A stretch of DNA of 38,725 bases from an uncultured Clostridia bacterium (GCA_947628755.1 CANRBC010000021.1:1-38725), one strand, 5' to 3'. Shown: positions 6,044 to 15,677, counted from the stretch's first letter. Notes: generated by a model not told the origin, from the letters alone. Translations and numbers: made by a program.

Positions 6044-7762
6044 TTATTCCATATAACCGCCCTGCATGGGAGATACGGCGTGCTCGGAGAATATTTTGAG
6101 TATGCCGGACTTATACTTAGGCTCTTTTGGCTGCCATTTTGCCTTTCTCTCCTCAAGTATACTGTCTATTTCCTCGGGAGAAAGCCTTTCGCCCTTTACG
6201 CCTATTATTCTCAGCACTCTGTTTTTAATATCTATTTCTATAAGGTCGTCCTCCTCTACAAGAGCTATGGGTCCTCCCTCGGCAGCCTCCGGAGAAATAT
6301 GACCAATGGCAGGACCCTTTGAAGCTCCCGAAAATCTGCCGTCGGTAAGCAAAGCTATGGACTTGCCCAACTCCTCGTCAGAGGATATAGCCTCTGTGGT
6401 GTAGAACATTTCGGGCATACCGCTGCCCTTTGGACCTTCATATCTTATTATTACGGCGTCGCCCGGCTTTATATCCCTGTGCAGGACTGCCGCTATGGCG
6501 TCCTCCTCGCAGTCAAAGGGCTTTGCCTTCAATACCGCATAGTGCATTTCCTTTGGCACTGCGCTGTGCTTTACCACAGAGCCATTCGGCGCAAGGTTGC
6601 CCTTTAATATGGCTATTGTTCCGTTTTTGCCAATAGGCTCGTCAATACTTCTTATAATGTCCGTTCTCTTAAGCCCTGTTTTGGCAAGAAGCTCGTCGCA
6701 GCGTTGGTAATAGCCGCTTTTTTTAAGCTCCTCAAGATTTTCGCCTAATGTTTTGCCCGTTATAGTCATGGCGTCAAGGTCAAGACGGTCCTTTATCTCC
6801 TCCATTATCCTTGGAACTCCGCCTGCATAATAGAAATATTCCGCAGGCCATCTGCCCGACGGTCTTATATCGAGGAGATAGCTTGCGTCGGCGTGTATTC
6901 TGTCAAATGTGTCTGCGTCAATGTAATAACCGAATTCGTGAGCTATTGCGGGAATATGGAGGAGAGAGTTTGTAGAGCCGGATATAGCCGCGTGTACCTT
7001 TATGGCGTTTTCAAAGGAGGACATTGTAACAATATCCCTTGCGGTAATACCCTTTGTGGCAAGAGCCGCCGCCTTTACTCCCGCTTCGTATGCCATTTTT
7101 TTCAAATCCTCGCAGGTGGCGGGGAGAAGAGCGCTGCCCGGTATCATAAGTCCAAGAGCCTCTGCCATTATCTGCATTGTGGAGGCAGTACCCATAAATG
7201 AACACGCTCCGCAGCTCGGACAGGCGTTATGCTTATAATAGGTTAGCTTTTCGTCGGTTATTTCGCCTCTCTGCTGCATAGCGGAGTATGCGCCTATCTG
7301 CTCTAGGGTAAGAAGCTCCGGTCCTGCCTCCATAACGCCGCCGGTTACTACCACAGAGGGAATATTGATACGTCCTATTGCCATAAGATGAGCCGGAACT
7401 CCCTTGTCGCAGCTGCTTATAAATACGCCGCTGTCAAATGTGGTAGCGTTGGCGTGCATTTCAATGAGATTGCATATAGAGTCCCTTGAAGCAAGGGAAT
7501 AGTTTATGCCGTCGTGACCCTGCGACATACCGTCGCATATATCCGTGGCAAAATATCTTGCTGCCTTTGCGCCGCTGTCGTTTACGCCCTTTACGGCGGC
7601 TTCCACAAGTCCAAGAAGATGCGCGCTTCCCGGATGAGAGTCGCCGAAGGTGCTTTCAACAATAACCTGGGGCTTTGAAAGGTCGTTTACCTTCCAGCCC
7701 ATGCCCATTCTGAGAGGGTCCATTTCCGGAGCAAGACCTCTCACTTTCTGGCTGTTTAACAT
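6044..7762 (-). CDS. IlvD/Edd-family dehydratase, probable sugar-acid dehydratase
   Basis: 572-residue enzyme of the dihydroxy-acid / phosphogluconate dehydratase family, which uses an Fe-S cluster to remove water from 2,3-dihydroxy acids. Cluster cysteines fit C76 (TDICDGMSQGH), C118 (SSCDKGVPAH) and one of C181/C184/C187 (ACPSCGACSFMG). The CDKGVP and CxFMGTAS patterns look closer to sugar-acid dehydratases such as the xylonate type than to biosynthetic IlvD (impression from memory, not an alignment). No other branched-chain amino acid synthesis gene is near, and a GntP-family permease lies downstream, which also favours a catabolic role. Start ATG follows AAGGAGG. Annotation as ilvD would be unsafe. 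Confidence 0.8.
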   Translation of the reverse strand: MLNSQKVRGLAPEMDPLRMGMGWKVNDLSKPQVIVESTFGDSHPGSAHLLGLVEAAVKGVNDSGAKAARYFATDICDGMSQGHDGINYSLASRDSICNLIEMHANATTFDSGVFISSCDKGVPAHLMAIGRINIPSVVVTGGVMEAGPELLTLEQIGAYSAMQQRGEITDEKLTYYKHNACPSCGACSFMGTASTMQIMAEALGLMIPGSALLPATCEDLKKMAYEAGVKAAALATKGITARDIVTMSSFENAIKVHAAISGSTNSLLHIPAIAHEFGYYIDADTFDRIHADASYLLDIRPSGRWPAEYFYYAGGVPRIMEEIKDRLDLDAMTITGKTLGENLEELKKSGYYQRCDELLAKTGLKRTDIIRSIDEPIGKNGTIAILKGNLAPNGSVVKHSAVPKEMHYAVLKAKPFDCEEDAIAAVLHRDIKPGDAVIIRYEGPKGSGMPEMFYTTEAISSDEELGKSIALLTDGRFSGASKGPAIGHISPEAAEGGPIALVEEDDLIEIDIKNRVLRIIGVKGERLSPEEIDSILEERKAKWQPKEPKYKSGILKIFSEHAVSPMQGGYME

Positions 7763-8036
7763 AAAAATTTCCTCCTTGCCGTATATATTGCGCGGTTATT
7801 ATTCTGCCTGTATTAAATGAAATATCAAATATACAGTTAGTATGCCCCTTTTTGGCGGTTGATACCAAAAAACGGCTTGCTGGAATATATTTCCGAATAT
7901 GACAAGGGGCGGGGAAAACAAAGGCTGTCGGCGCTTTGGGAGTATGCTTTGCGCCTATTGTATAAAGTGCTGAAAAAATAAAATGTAAAAAATTGAAATT
8001 TCAGTCAAAAATTTATAAAAAAAATTAAAAAAAGGC
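7763..8036. other. Intergenic region between dehydratase gene and S10 operon promoter
   Basis: No gene seen. On the minus strand a weak promoter candidate for the dehydratase gene is TTGGTA (7863-7868), 18 bp, CATACT (7839-7844). A GGCGC/GCGCC inverted repeat lies near 7929-7953. The last 50 bases are A/T-rich and would act as an UP element for the S10 operon promoter. Confidence 0.4.
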
Positions 8037-8065
8037 TTGCATTTAAGCCAAAAATATGGTAATAT
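8037..8065 (+). promoter_or_regulatory. Promoter of the S10-spc ribosomal operon
   Basis: TTGCAT (8037-8042), 17-bp spacer, TAATAT (8060-8065), preceded by A/T tracts typical of UP elements. Predicted start near 8072 leaves a leader of about 250 bases before rpsJ. Confidence 0.7.
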
Positions 8066-8071
8066 ATTCGT

Positions 8072-8320
8072 GTTGTGACATTAAGAGCGTAGATGCAGAA
8101 GGTTGCTGTAACGCTGATAAACACATAGGTTTTACAGGTTTTTCTGCGGAGCAATGTCCAGGTCAAGACACCGGGCGACAAGGTCACTGTGCGAATATGT
8201 TTGTGTGTGGAATCAAGAGCTTAGGCTCAGAGTTGCAAAGAGGAAACACACGGATGAGTGTACAGTCACCACTTGTCGTGCTAAGTTTTTCAAAAGTACG
8301 AAAAGGAGGCGACTTTTTTT
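8072..8320 (+). promoter_or_regulatory. Structured leader of the S10 operon mRNA
   Basis: Untranslated leader of about 250 bases with clear secondary structure. A long-range stem pairs GACAAG plus ACTGT (8177-8190) with ACAGT plus CTTGTC (8262-8277). Inside it are GTGTGT/ACACAC near 8204-8251 and GAGC-TTAG-GCTC at 8217-8228. An earlier AGCGT/ACGCT pair closes another domain near the 5' end. No terminator-like hairpin with a T run is seen. S10 operons are known to be autoregulated by L4 through the leader in proteobacteria; such control here is inference. Confidence 0.55.
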
Positions 8321-8632
8321 ATGGCTAATCAGAAGATTAGAATCAGTCTTAAGTCATTCGATCACAAGTTAATCGATCAGTCAGCTGCTCAGATAATTGA
8401 AACAGCTAAGAAAACAGGTGCTAAAATAAGCGGTCCTATACCGCTTCCTACTAAAAAGGAAGTAGTTACTATCATAAGAGCCGTTCATAAGTACAAGTAT
8501 TCAAGAGAGCAGTTCGAGCTCAGAACTCACAAGAGACTTATCGACATATTACAGCCCACAGGCAAGACAGCCGACGCTTTATCAAGACTCGACTTACCTG
8601 CAGGCGTTGATATTACCCTCAAGGTGATGTAA
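8321..8632 (+). CDS. rpsJ: 30S ribosomal protein S10
   Basis: 103 residues, full family length, beginning [16 protein letters not shown]10 sits in the 30S head, and its free form (NusE) joins NusB in antitermination. First gene of the long rightward S10-spc operon. ATG preceded by AAGGAGG. The gene is normally preceded by tuf/fusA/rpsL; here those are absent and it has its own promoter and leader. Confidence 0.98.
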   Translation: MANQKIRISLKSFDHKLIDQSAAQIIETAKKTGAKISGPIPLPTKKEVVTIIRAVHKYKYSREQFELRTHKRLIDILQPTGKTADALSRLDLPAGVDITLKVM

Positions 8633-8755
8633 GGCTGAACATTAAAAAAGCAAAAACAGACAAATTTGGTTTATATAAGTAGAAAGCCTTATGTAGACCT
8701 AGAATGATCGTCCCCAAGGGCGATCCGCTGTAGAGTTTATTATGGAGGTAAAACA
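8630..8755 (+). other. Structured rpsJ-rplC spacer
   Basis: The gap is much longer than others in the operon. TAAGGCT at the rpsJ stop (8630-8636) pairs with AGCCTTA (8685-8691). A second stem, GATCGTCC/GGGCGATC with loop CCAA (8706-8725), lies just ahead of the rplC ribosome binding site. This could modulate rplC expression or mark an mRNA processing site; no T run follows. Confidence 0.5.
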
Positions 8756-9385
8756 ATGAAGAAAGCAATCGTTGCCAAGAAAATTGGTATGACACAAATC
8801 TTCACCGAGGCAGGCTTACTTGTTCCCGTTACCGTACTGGAAGCAGGACCATGTGTTGTCACTCAGGTAAAGACAGCTGAAAACGACGGCTATGACGCAG
8901 TTCAGGTTGGTTTCGGCGATGTAAAGGTTAATAAGGTCAACAAGCCTATGAAGGGTCACTTCGACAAGGCTAAGGCAGACCCCAAGAAGGTCCTTAAGGA
9001 ATTCAGACTTGAATCACTTGAGGGTCTTGAGGTAGGTACGGAGATCAAGGCCGATGTATTTGCAGCAGGCGACAAGGTCGACGTATCAGGCGTATCCAAG
9101 GGTAAAGGCTACCAGGGTCCTATCAAGAGACACGGTCAGCACAGAGGACCTATGGCTCATGGTTCAAAGTTCCACAGAGCAGTCGGTTCAATGTCTTCTG
9201 CCACTACTCCCGGTAAGGTAAAGAAGGGCAAGAAGATGGCAGGTCACATGGGTTCTGTAAACGTTACCGTTCAGAATCTTGAGGTAGTAAGAGCCGACGC
9301 TGAGAAGAATCTTCTCCTTGTCAAGGGCGCAGTTCCCGGCAGCAAGGGCTCAGTAGTAGTAATCAAGGATAGCGTAAAGGCTTAA
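8756..9385 (+). CDS. rplC: 50S ribosomal protein L3
   Basis: 209 residues, usual length. Begins [16 protein letters not shown] and contains the [12 protein letters not shown] loop that reaches toward the peptidyl transferase centre, followed by [12 protein letters not shown]3 is an early assembly protein binding 23S rRNA domain VI. ATG preceded by ATGGAGG. Confidence 0.98.
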   Translation: MKKAIVAKKIGMTQIFTEAGLLVPVTVLEAGPCVVTQVKTAENDGYDAVQVGFGDVKVNKVNKPMKGHFDKAKADPKKVLKEFRLESLEGLEVGTEIKADVFAAGDKVDVSGVSKGKGYQGPIKRHGQHRGPMAHGSKFHRAVGSMSSATTPGKVKKGKKMAGHMGSVNVTVQNLEVVRADAEKNLLLVKGAVPGSKGSVVVIKDSVKA

Positions 9386-9413
9386 TTAATCTTTACGAAA
9401 GGAGGAAGACCTA

Positions 9414-10031
9414 ATGGCAAATGTAAAAGTGTTCAACATGAGCGGAAGCGAAGTTGGTACAATAGATTTAAGTGACGATATTTTTGCAGTTGAGGTAAAC
9501 ACTCACGTTATGCATCAGGCAGTCGTTCAGTATCTTGCTAATCAGAGACAGGGTACTCAGAGCGCTCTGACTCGCGCAGAGGTCAGAGGCGGCGGCAGAA
9601 AGCCATGGAGACAGAAGGATACAGGCAGAGCAAGACAAGGCTCTATCCGTTCACCTCAATGGACAGGCGGCGGCGTAGTATTCGCACCGAAGCCGAGAGA
9701 TTATTCATTCAAGCTCAACAAAAAGGTAAAGAGACTGGCTCTTAAGTCAGCCTTGAGCTCTAAGGTAAACGACAATAAGCTGATAGTAGTAGACGATATT
9801 ACAGTAAATGCCAAGACTAAGGAAATGGCAAAGGTAATGGACAGCTTAAAGGTAAATAAGGCGCTCCTCGTTTTAGAGGCAGGCAACGACAATGCCGTAC
9901 TTGCTGCAAGAAACCTTCCCACTGTAAAGACTGCATCAGTAGGCACTATAAATGTATATGACATTTTAAAGTACGATTCTCTGGTAGTTACCAAGGAAGC
10001 AGTCAAGAAAATCGAGGAGGTGTACGCATAA
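9414..10031 (+). CDS. rplD: 50S ribosomal protein L4
   Basis: 205 residues. Contains the exit-tunnel extension [19 protein letters not shown], the region where macrolide-resistance changes fall; no obvious defect is visible. L4 is the classical S10 operon autoregulator in proteobacteria. Its stop codon overlaps the rplW start by one base. Confidence 0.98.
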   Translation: MANVKVFNMSGSEVGTIDLSDDIFAVEVNTHVMHQAVVQYLANQRQGTQSALTRAEVRGGGRKPWRQKDTGRARQGSIRSPQWTGGGVVFAPKPRDYSFKLNKKVKRLALKSALSSKVNDNKLIVVDDITVNAKTKEMAKVMDSLKVNKALLVLEAGNDNAVLAARNLPTVKTASVGTINVYDILKYDSLVVTKEAVKKIEEVYA

Positions 10032-10330
10032 TGGCAGATATTAAGTATTATGACGTTATTTTAAAGCCTGTTGTTACAGAGAAGTCTATGAACGACATGG
10101 CTACAAAAAAGTATGTTTTCTATGTACACCCCGAGGCAACAAAGATACAGATAAAGCAGGCTGTCGAGAAGATGTTTGACGGCGCTAAGGTTGCCAAGGT
10201 AAACACAATGAATTGTGTTGGCAAGGTCAAGAGAAGAGGATATACCTTCGGCAGAACCAATGCCAGAAAGAAGGCCATAGTTCAGCTTACAGCTGACAGC
10301 AAGGAAATAGAAATATTCCAGGGAATGTAA
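10031..10330 (+). CDS. rplW: 50S ribosomal protein L23
   Basis: 99 residues, full length. L23 lies at the tunnel exit and docks trigger factor and SRP. Start overlaps the rplD stop (TAATG) with GAGGAGG inside the end of rplD. Its stop codon is buried in the first stem of the downstream hairpin element. Confidence 0.98.
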   Translation: MADIKYYDVILKPVVTEKSMNDMATKKYVFYVHPEATKIQIKQAVEKMFDGAKVAKVNTMNCVGKVKRRGYTFGRTNARKKAIVQLTADSKEIEIFQGM

Positions 10331-10620
10331 ATTTCCTAAAGGTAAAAATGAAGCTCGCTTCGATTTTTACCGCAGGAAATTTAACGATATGTTTTTGTTC
10401 CCGATACGCAGTATCGGAGAATGCGCAAGCATTCGTATGCGCAGCATCTTGACAAAAACATAGAGGTGCGGTACGAAAGGCAATAATGCTGATAAGACCG
10501 CAGAGGTGCGGTACGAAAAGCTATAAAAGCTATATATGATACAATAAAACCGCATCCCACAGATGAAAATAAAGTATAGACACCAAAGCGTGTTTGCAAA
10601 TATTTGGAAAAGGAGTGTAA
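10329..10620. repeat. Hairpin-array element between rplW and rplB
   Basis: A 293-base gap that splits the otherwise tight S10 operon. First hairpin: AAATTTCCT (10329-10337) with AGGAAATTT (10374-10382), and inside it GGTAAAAAT plus GAAGC with GCTTC plus ATTTTTACC. Second: TATGTTTTTGT (10388-10398) with ACAAAAACATA (10452-10462), enclosing CCGATAC-GCA-GTATCGG (10401-10417) and GAATGC-GCAA-GCATTC (10419-10434). Then an exact 17-bp direct repeat, AGAGGTGCGGTACGAAA, occurs at 10462-10478 and 10502-10518, and ACCGCA-GAGG-TGCGGT folds across the second copy. No ORF with a ribosome binding site is seen until rplB. It looks like an inserted palindromic element, or a stabilising or attenuating structure. 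Confidence 0.8.
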
Positions 10621-10623
10621 AAA

Positions 10624-11454
10624 ATGGGTATTAAGAGATTTAAGCCTTATACACCTTCAAGAAGACAGATGACAGTTTCTGACTTCGCTGAAATTACAAA
10701 ATCAACTCCCGAAAAAAGCCTTGTAGTTCATATCAAGACTACTGCAGGCAGAAATAATCAGGGTAAGATAACCGTTCGTCACATAGGCGGCGGCGCTAAG
10801 AAAAAGTACAGAATAATCGATTTCAAGAGAAATAAGGACGGTATCCCCGCAAAGGTTACCGCTATTGAGTACGACCCTAACAGAACAGCCAATATAGCTC
10901 TTGTATGCTATGCTGACGGCGAGAAGAGATATATACTTGCTCCCAACGGCCTAAAGGTTGGCGATACTGTTATGAGCGGCGATACTGCAGAAGTAAGAGT
11001 AGGAAATGCTCTTGCTATGAAGAACATTCCCGTAGGCGCAGAAATTCACAATATAGAAATGGTTCCGGGCGCAGGCGGACAGCTTGTTCGTTCAGCAGGA
11101 AATGTAGCTCAGCTTATGGCTAAGGAAGGAAAGTATGCTACTGTAAGACTTCCCTCCGGCGAAATGAGATTATTACCTATTAACTGTAAGGCAACTATCG
11201 GTCAGGTTGGCAACTCCGACCACGAGCTTATTAATATCGGTAAGGCCGGCAAGAAGCGTCACATGGGTATAAGACCTACTGTAAGAGGTTCTGTTATGAA
11301 CCCTAACGATCACCCCCACGGCGGTGGCGAGGGTAGAGCGCCCGTAGGACGTCCGGCTCCATGTACTCCATGGGGTAAGCCTGCTCTTGGTCTTAAGACC
11401 AGAAAGAAGCATAAGGCTAGCAACAAGTATATAATTCGTGGTAGAAATAAATAA
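10624..11454 (+). CDS. rplB: 50S ribosomal protein L2
   Basis: 276 residues. Contains the conserved C-terminal [11 protein letters not shown] stretch near the peptidyl transferase centre and the basic tail [18 protein letters not shown]2 is a primary 23S binder needed for subunit association. ATG preceded by AAAGGAG. Confidence 0.98.
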   Translation: MGIKRFKPYTPSRRQMTVSDFAEITKSTPEKSLVVHIKTTAGRNNQGKITVRHIGGGAKKKYRIIDFKRNKDGIPAKVTAIEYDPNRTANIALVCYADGEKRYILAPNGLKVGDTVMSGDTAEVRVGNALAMKNIPVGAEIHNIEMVPGAGGQLVRSAGNVAQLMAKEGKYATVRLPSGEMRLLPINCKATIGQVGNSDHELINIGKAGKKRHMGIRPTVRGSVMNPNDHPHGGGEGRAPVGRPAPCTPWGKPALGLKTRKKHKASNKYIIRGRNK

Positions 11455-11469
11455 TAGGAGGCCTAAATA

Positions 11470-11754
11470 ATGAGTAGATCACTTAAGAAAGGTCCTTTCT
11501 GTGACGACCACCTTATGAAGAAGGTTGTAGCCCAGAATGAGGCCAATACAAAAAATGTTATAAAGACTTGGTCACGCCGTTCTACTATCTTTCCCGAGAT
11601 GATAGGTCATACTATTGCAGTACACGACGGCAGAAAGCACGTTCCCGTATATATTACAGAGGACATGGTAGGCCATAAGTTAGGTGAATTCGCTTTGACC
11701 AGAACCTACAGAGGTCACGGCAAGGACGCCGAAAAGAAGTCAAAGGTTAAATAA
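11470..11754 (+). CDS. rpsS: 30S ribosomal protein S19
   Basis: 94 residues, usual length; starts [19 protein letters not shown] and ends with the family's basic tail after [11 protein letters not shown]19 pairs with S13 in the 30S head near the A site. AGGAGG precedes the ATG, 15 bases after rplB. Confidence 0.98.
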   Translation: MSRSLKKGPFCDDHLMKKVVAQNEANTKNVIKTWSRRSTIFPEMIGHTIAVHDGRKHVPVYITEDMVGHKLGEFALTRTYRGHGKDAEKKSKVK

Positions 11755-11780
11755 TTACGTTTCGGAAGGAGGTTACCTTA

Positions 11781-12173
11781 ATGTCAAAAGGACATAGAAG
11801 CCAGATAAAGAAGGAAAGAAACGCTAACAACAAAGACAGAAGAGCGCAGGCTCATGCTAAGTATGTAAGAGTTTCTGACACTAAGGCCAGAATTGTTTTA
11901 GACCAAATCAAAGGTAAGAGCATAGGTGAAGCTATGGCAATACTCGCTTATTCACCGAGATATGCTGCTGAAATAATAACAAAGGTATTAAAGTCTGCTG
12001 TTGCAAATGCAGAGAATAACCTTGAATTAGATGTAAATGATTTGTATGTTGCAGATGTAGTAGCCAACCAGGGTCCCACTCTCAAGAGAATACGCCCAAG
12101 AGCTAAGGGCAGAGCTTACAGAATCAATAAAAAGACTGCTCACATTTCAATATACTTAGACGAGAAGAAATAA
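11781..12173 (+). CDS. rplV: 50S ribosomal protein L22
   Basis: 130 residues, with a basic N-terminal extension of about 20 residues before the family core ([19 protein letters not shown]). The tunnel-lining beta hairpin, [17 protein letters not shown], is intact. AAGGAGG precedes the ATG. The N-terminal extension is the only departure from the minimal family length. Confidence 0.97.
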   Translation: MSKGHRSQIKKERNANNKDRRAQAHAKYVRVSDTKARIVLDQIKGKSIGEAMAILAYSPRYAAEIITKVLKSAVANAENNLELDVNDLYVADVVANQGPTLKRIRPRAKGRAYRINKKTAHISIYLDEKK

Positions 12174-12184
12174 GGAGGTCAACC

Positions 12185-12844
12185 ATGGGTCAGAAAGTAA
12201 ATCCGCATGGATTAAGAGTCGGCATCATTAAGGATTGGGAATCCACATGGTATGCTGACAAGAAGGACTACGCTAATTTCTTAGTAGAGGACAATAAGCT
12301 TAGAAATTATATAAGAACAAGATTAGCAAACTCAGGCGTTTCCAAAATCGCCATTGAGAGAACTAATGAAAGAGTTAAAATAACTATCCATACCTCAAAG
12401 CCCGGTATAATAATCGGTAAGAACGGCTCTTCCATTCAGGAATTAAGCAGCGACTTACAGAAGATGACCGACAAGAAGGTAATGGTAAATGTAGAAGAAA
12501 TAAAGAGACCTGAGCTGGATTCTCAGTTAGTTGCTGAGGATATAGCAAGACAGCTTGAGAACCGTGTGACCTTCAGAAGAGCCATGAAGAAGGCTATGCA
12601 GACTACTATGAAGTTTGGCGCAAAGGGCATAAAGACTGCCTGCAGCGGTCGTCTTGGCGGCGCTGAAATGGCGCGTTCAGAGAGCTATCACGACGGTACT
12701 ATACCTCTTCAGACCTTAAGAGCAGATATAGACTACGGCTTTGCCGAGGCTAACACCACATACGGTAAGATCGGCGTTAAGGTATGGATATATAAGGGTG
12801 AGGTACTTCCTGAGAAGAAGAATAAGAAAGGAAGTGTTCAGTAA
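12185..12844 (+). CDS. rpsC: 30S ribosomal protein S3
   Basis: 219 residues. N-terminal region, then a KH RNA-binding domain with GXXG loop (IIIGKNGSS), then the C-terminal domain. S3 forms part of the mRNA entry helicase with S4 and S5. The stop codon shares one base with the rplP start. Confidence 0.98.
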   Translation: MGQKVNPHGLRVGIIKDWESTWYADKKDYANFLVEDNKLRNYIRTRLANSGVSKIAIERTNERVKITIHTSKPGIIIGKNGSSIQELSSDLQKMTDKKVMVNVEEIKRPELDSQLVAEDIARQLENRVTFRRAMKKAMQTTMKFGAKGIKTACSGRLGGAEMARSESYHDGTIPLQTLRADIDYGFAEANTTYGKIGVKVWIYKGEVLPEKKNKKGSVQ

Positions 12845-13275
12845 TGTTAATGCCTAAGAGAGTTAAAAGACGTAAGCAGTTCAGAGGCCGTATGACAGGT
12901 AAGGCATTAAGAGGCAATAAGATAACCTACGGTGAATACGGTATTGTAGCTCTGGAGCCAAGCTGGATAACTTCCAGACAGATAGAGGCAGCCAGAGTTG
13001 CCATGACAAGATATATAAAGAGAGGCGGTAAGGTCTGGATAAAGATCTTCCCCGACAAGCCTATTACAGAGAAGCCTGCTGAAACAAGAATGGGTTCAGG
13101 TAAAGGTTCTCCCGAATATTGGGTAGCAGTAGTTAAGCCCGGTCGCGTTATGTTCGAGATTGCAGGCGTAACAGAGGATATAGCAAGAGAGGCTTTAAGA
13201 CTTGCTATCTATAAGCTGCCTATCAAGTGTAAGATCGTTACACGCGCCGAGCTTGAAAAGGAGTGTGACAATTAA
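12844..13275 (+). CDS. rplP: 50S ribosomal protein L16
   Basis: 143 residues. Begins [19 protein letters not shown], the conserved family start, so the ATG overlapping the rpsC stop is correct. L16 helps position A-site tRNA. Its stop overlaps the rpmC start by one base. Confidence 0.98.
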   Translation: MLMPKRVKRRKQFRGRMTGKALRGNKITYGEYGIVALEPSWITSRQIEAARVAMTRYIKRGGKVWIKIFPDKPITEKPAETRMGSGKGSPEYWVAVVKPGRVMFEIAGVTEDIAREALRLAIYKLPIKCKIVTRAELEKECDN

Positions 13276-13481
13276 TGAAGACTAAGGAATATGTTGCAGA
13301 ATTAAAAAACAAGACTGTTGAAGAGCTTAACAATGAATTGGTAGAGGCTAAGAAGGAGCTTTTTAACTTAAGATTCCAGAATGCCACAAATCAGTTGAGC
13401 AATACTGCAAGAATCAGCCTTGTACGCAAGAATATCGCAAGAATTCAGACTGTTATCACACAGAAGCAGAAGGCACTTTAA
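13275..13481 (+). CDS. rpmC: 50S ribosomal protein L29
   Basis: 68 residues, a two-helix protein, usual length. [19 protein letters not shown] is the family signature. It packs next to L23 at the tunnel exit. Start shares a base with the rplP stop; the ribosome binding site AAAAGGAG lies in the end of rplP. Confidence 0.97.
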   Translation: MKTKEYVAELKNKTVEELNNELVEAKKELFNLRFQNATNQLSNTARISLVRKNIARIQTVITQKQKAL

Positions 13482-13502
13482 TAGTTATATAAGGAGGACA
13501 TT

Positions 13503-13757
13503 ATGGAAAGAAATCTTCGTAAAACAAGGATTGGCAGAGTTATCAGCGATAAGATGGATAAGACTATCGTTGTGGCTGTCGAGAACAATGTAAGACATCC
13601 ATTATATAACAAAATCGTGAAGACTACCTATAAATTAAAGGCTCACGACGAAAATAATGAGTGTCAGACAGGCGACAGAGTGAAGGTTATGGAAACAAGA
13701 CCATTATCCAAGGACAAGAGATGGAGATTGGTTGAAATAGTAGAAAAGGTTAAGTAA
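13503..13757 (+). CDS. rpsQ: 30S ribosomal protein S17
   Basis: 84 residues with an OB fold. [17 protein letters not shown] is the family signature. It binds 16S rRNA helix 11 early in assembly. AAGGAGG precedes the ATG. Confidence 0.97.
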   Translation: MERNLRKTRIGRVISDKMDKTIVVAVENNVRHPLYNKIVKTTYKLKAHDENNECQTGDRVKVMETRPLSKDKRWRLVEIVEKVK

Positions 13758-13783
13758 TTCCTGGATAAAGGAGGAAATCGACA

Positions 13784-14152
13784 ATGATTCAGCAGGAAAG
13801 TAGACTTGTTGTTGCTGATAACTCAGGTGCTAAGGAATTATTATGTATCAGAGTATTAGGCGGCTCAACCAGAAGATATGCCAATATTGGCGATGTTATA
13901 GTTGCTACCGTTAAAGACGCAACACCCGGCGGCGTTGTTAAAAAGGGCGAGGTTGTAAGAGCAGTTGTCGTAAGGACAAAGAAGGGCGCTTCAAGACCTG
14001 ACGGCTCATACATCAAGTTCGACGAGAACGCAGCCGTAATAATAAAGGAAGATAAGAACCCAAGAGGTACTCGTATTTTCGGACCTGTTGCAAGAGAGCT
14101 GAGAGAAAAGCAGTATATGAAAATATTATCTCTTGCTCCTGAAGTATTATAA
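13784..14152 (+). CDS. rplN: 50S ribosomal protein L14
   Basis: 122 residues, exact family length; starts [18 protein letters not shown]. It forms an intersubunit bridge and is the docking site of the silencing factor RsfS. A long reverse-strand open frame covers it but has no sign of being real. Confidence 0.98.
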   Translation: MIQQESRLVVADNSGAKELLCIRVLGGSTRRYANIGDVIVATVKDATPGGVVKKGEVVRAVVVRTKKGASRPDGSYIKFDENAAVIIKEDKNPRGTRIFGPVARELREKQYMKILSLAPEVL

Positions 14153-14170
14153 TAGGAGGTCAGAACCGAT

Positions 14171-14473
14171 ATGAAGATTAAAAAGGGCGATAAGGTACAG
14201 ATTATCGCAGGTAAAGATAAAGGCAAGGAAGGCAAGGTACTTGTTGTAGATAAGAAGAACAATAAGGTTATCGTAGAGGGTGCCAACAAGGTAAAGAAGC
14301 ACGTTAAGCCATCTCCGGCTCATCCTCAGAGCGGTATCATCGAGCAGGAAGCTCCTATTGACGCTTCTAACGTTATGTTAGTTTACGCAGGTAAGCCAAC
14401 CAGAATTGGTTACAAGATAGTAGACGGTGTTAAGCAGAGAATTGCCAAGGCAACCGGCGAAGTAATCGATTAA
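14171..14473 (+). CDS. rplX: 50S ribosomal protein L24
   Basis: 100 residues with a KOW motif at the N terminus ([19 protein letters not shown]). It initiates 50S assembly at the 5' end of 23S rRNA. AGGAGG precedes the ATG. Confidence 0.98.
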   Translation: MKIKKGDKVQIIAGKDKGKEGKVLVVDKKNNKVIVEGANKVKKHVKPSPAHPQSGIIEQEAPIDASNVMLVYAGKPTRIGYKIVDGVKQRIAKATGEVID

Positions 14474-14494
14474 TTCTGAAAAGGAGGACTATTC

Positions 14495-15034
14495 GTGAAC
14501 GCATTCAGAGAATATTATGAGAAGGAAGTAGTTCCTGCAATGCAGGCTAAATTTTCCTACAAGAATATAATGGAAGTTCCAAAGATTGAAAAGATAGTTA
14601 TAAACATGGGTCTTGGCGAAGCTAAGGAAAATGCCAAGGCGCTTGATTCAGCTGCGTCTGATTTGGCTATCATTTCCGGTCAGAAGCCTATAATCACAAA
14701 GGCTAAGAAGTCAATAGCTGCCTTCAAGCTTCGTGCAGGTATGCCTATCGGCTGCAAGGTTACATTAAGAGGCGAAAAGATGTACAGCTTCGCAAGCAAG
14801 CTGATAAACATCTCTCTCCCCCGAGTTCGTGACTTCAGAGGCGTAAGCGCCGAGTCATTTGACGGAAGAGGAAACTATACCTTAGGTCTTAAGGAGCAGC
14901 TTATGTTCCCCGAAATCCAGTACGATAAAATCGACAAGATAAGAGGTATGGATATTGTATTTGTAACAACAGCTAAAACCGACGAGGAAGCAAGAGAGCT
15001 TCTCAGATTATTCGGTATGCCATTCAGGAAGTAA
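14495..15034 (+). CDS. rplE: 50S ribosomal protein L5
   Basis: 179 residues, full length. Start codon is GTG with AAGGAGG before it; the first residues [15 protein letters not shown] fit the family start. It binds 5S rRNA with L18 and contacts the P-site tRNA. Confidence 0.97.
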   Translation: MNAFREYYEKEVVPAMQAKFSYKNIMEVPKIEKIVINMGLGEAKENAKALDSAASDLAIISGQKPIITKAKKSIAAFKLRAGMPIGCKVTLRGEKMYSFASKLINISLPRVRDFRGVSAESFDGRGNYTLGLKEQLMFPEIQYDKIDKIRGMDIVFVTTAKTDEEARELLRLFGMPFRK

Positions 15035-15050
15035 GGGAGGCAATGAGATT

Positions 15051-15236
15051 ATGGCTAAGACATCAATGAAGATAAAGCAGGCAAAAAAACCTAAGTTTTC
15101 AACACAGGGCTATACTCGCTGCAGAATCTGCGGAAGACCCCACGCTTACTTAAGAAAGTTCGGTATATGCAGAATTTGCTTCCGTGAATTAGCTTATAAG
15201 GGCGAGATACCGGGTGTTAAGAAAGCCAGCTGGTAA
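15051..15236 (+). CDS. rpsN: 30S ribosomal protein S14, zinc type
   Basis: 61 residues, the short form with four zinc cysteines (C24, C27, C40, C43). The longer zinc-independent paralogue is absent from this window. Zinc-type S14 in the spc operon is the usual state in Firmicutes. GGGAGG precedes the ATG. Confidence 0.97.
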   Translation: MAKTSMKIKQAKKPKFSTQGYTRCRICGRPHAYLRKFGICRICFRELAYKGEIPGVKKASW

Positions 15237-15256
15237 TTTGAAAGGAGGTTTTTTAA

Positions 15257-15658
15257 ATGTCAATGAGTGATCCTATCGCAGATATGCTCACAAGAATAAG
15301 AAATGCAAATACTGCAAAGCACGACACCGTAGATGTACCTTCCAGCAGAGTGAAGGAGGCTATTGCCAACATCCTTTTAAATGAAGGCTATATTGCAGGT
15401 TTTGAAATTATAGAGGACGGCGTAAAGAAGACTATGAGAATCACACTTAAGTATGGTGTGGACAAGAACGAAAAGGTTATCTCAGGTATCAAGAGAATAT
15501 CAAAGCCCGGTCTTAGAGTTTACGCTAACACAGAAGAAATGCCAAGAGTTTTAGGCGGTTTGGGAACGGCTATCGTTTCTACAAACAAGGGTATTATAAC
15601 CGACAAGGAAGCCAGAAAGCTCGGCGTCGGCGGCGAAGTTATCGCCTACGTATGGTAA
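15257..15658 (+). CDS. rpsH: 30S ribosomal protein S8
   Basis: 133 residues; starts [18 protein letters not shown] and ends GGEVIAYVW, both family landmarks. It is a primary 16S central domain binder and, in E. coli, the spc operon autoregulator acting near rplE; no copy of that site was recognised here. Confidence 0.98.
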   Translation: MSMSDPIADMLTRIRNANTAKHDTVDVPSSRVKEAIANILLNEGYIAGFEIIEDGVKKTMRITLKYGVDKNEKVISGIKRISKPGLRVYANTEEMPRVLGGLGTAIVSTNKGIITDKEARKLGVGGEVIAYVW

Positions 15659-15677
15659 TAGAAGGAGGTAAATTATT

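Noticed and set aside
6044..7762. Biosynthetic ilvD (dihydroxy-acid dehydratase)
   Set aside because: Motifs differ from the IlvD CDK(I/T)TPG type and the neighbour is a GntP permease with no other branched-chain synthesis gene present; the general family call is kept instead.
8056..8328. 90-residue frame in the S10 leader
   Set aside because: It overlaps the rpsJ start and the -10 box, has no ribosome binding site, and the region is better explained as structured leader RNA.
13789..14289. 166-residue minus-strand frame over rplN and rplX
   Set aside because: It covers two clear ribosomal genes on the plus strand, its product is a compositional shadow rich in Ser/Thr/Leu, and it has no ribosome binding site.
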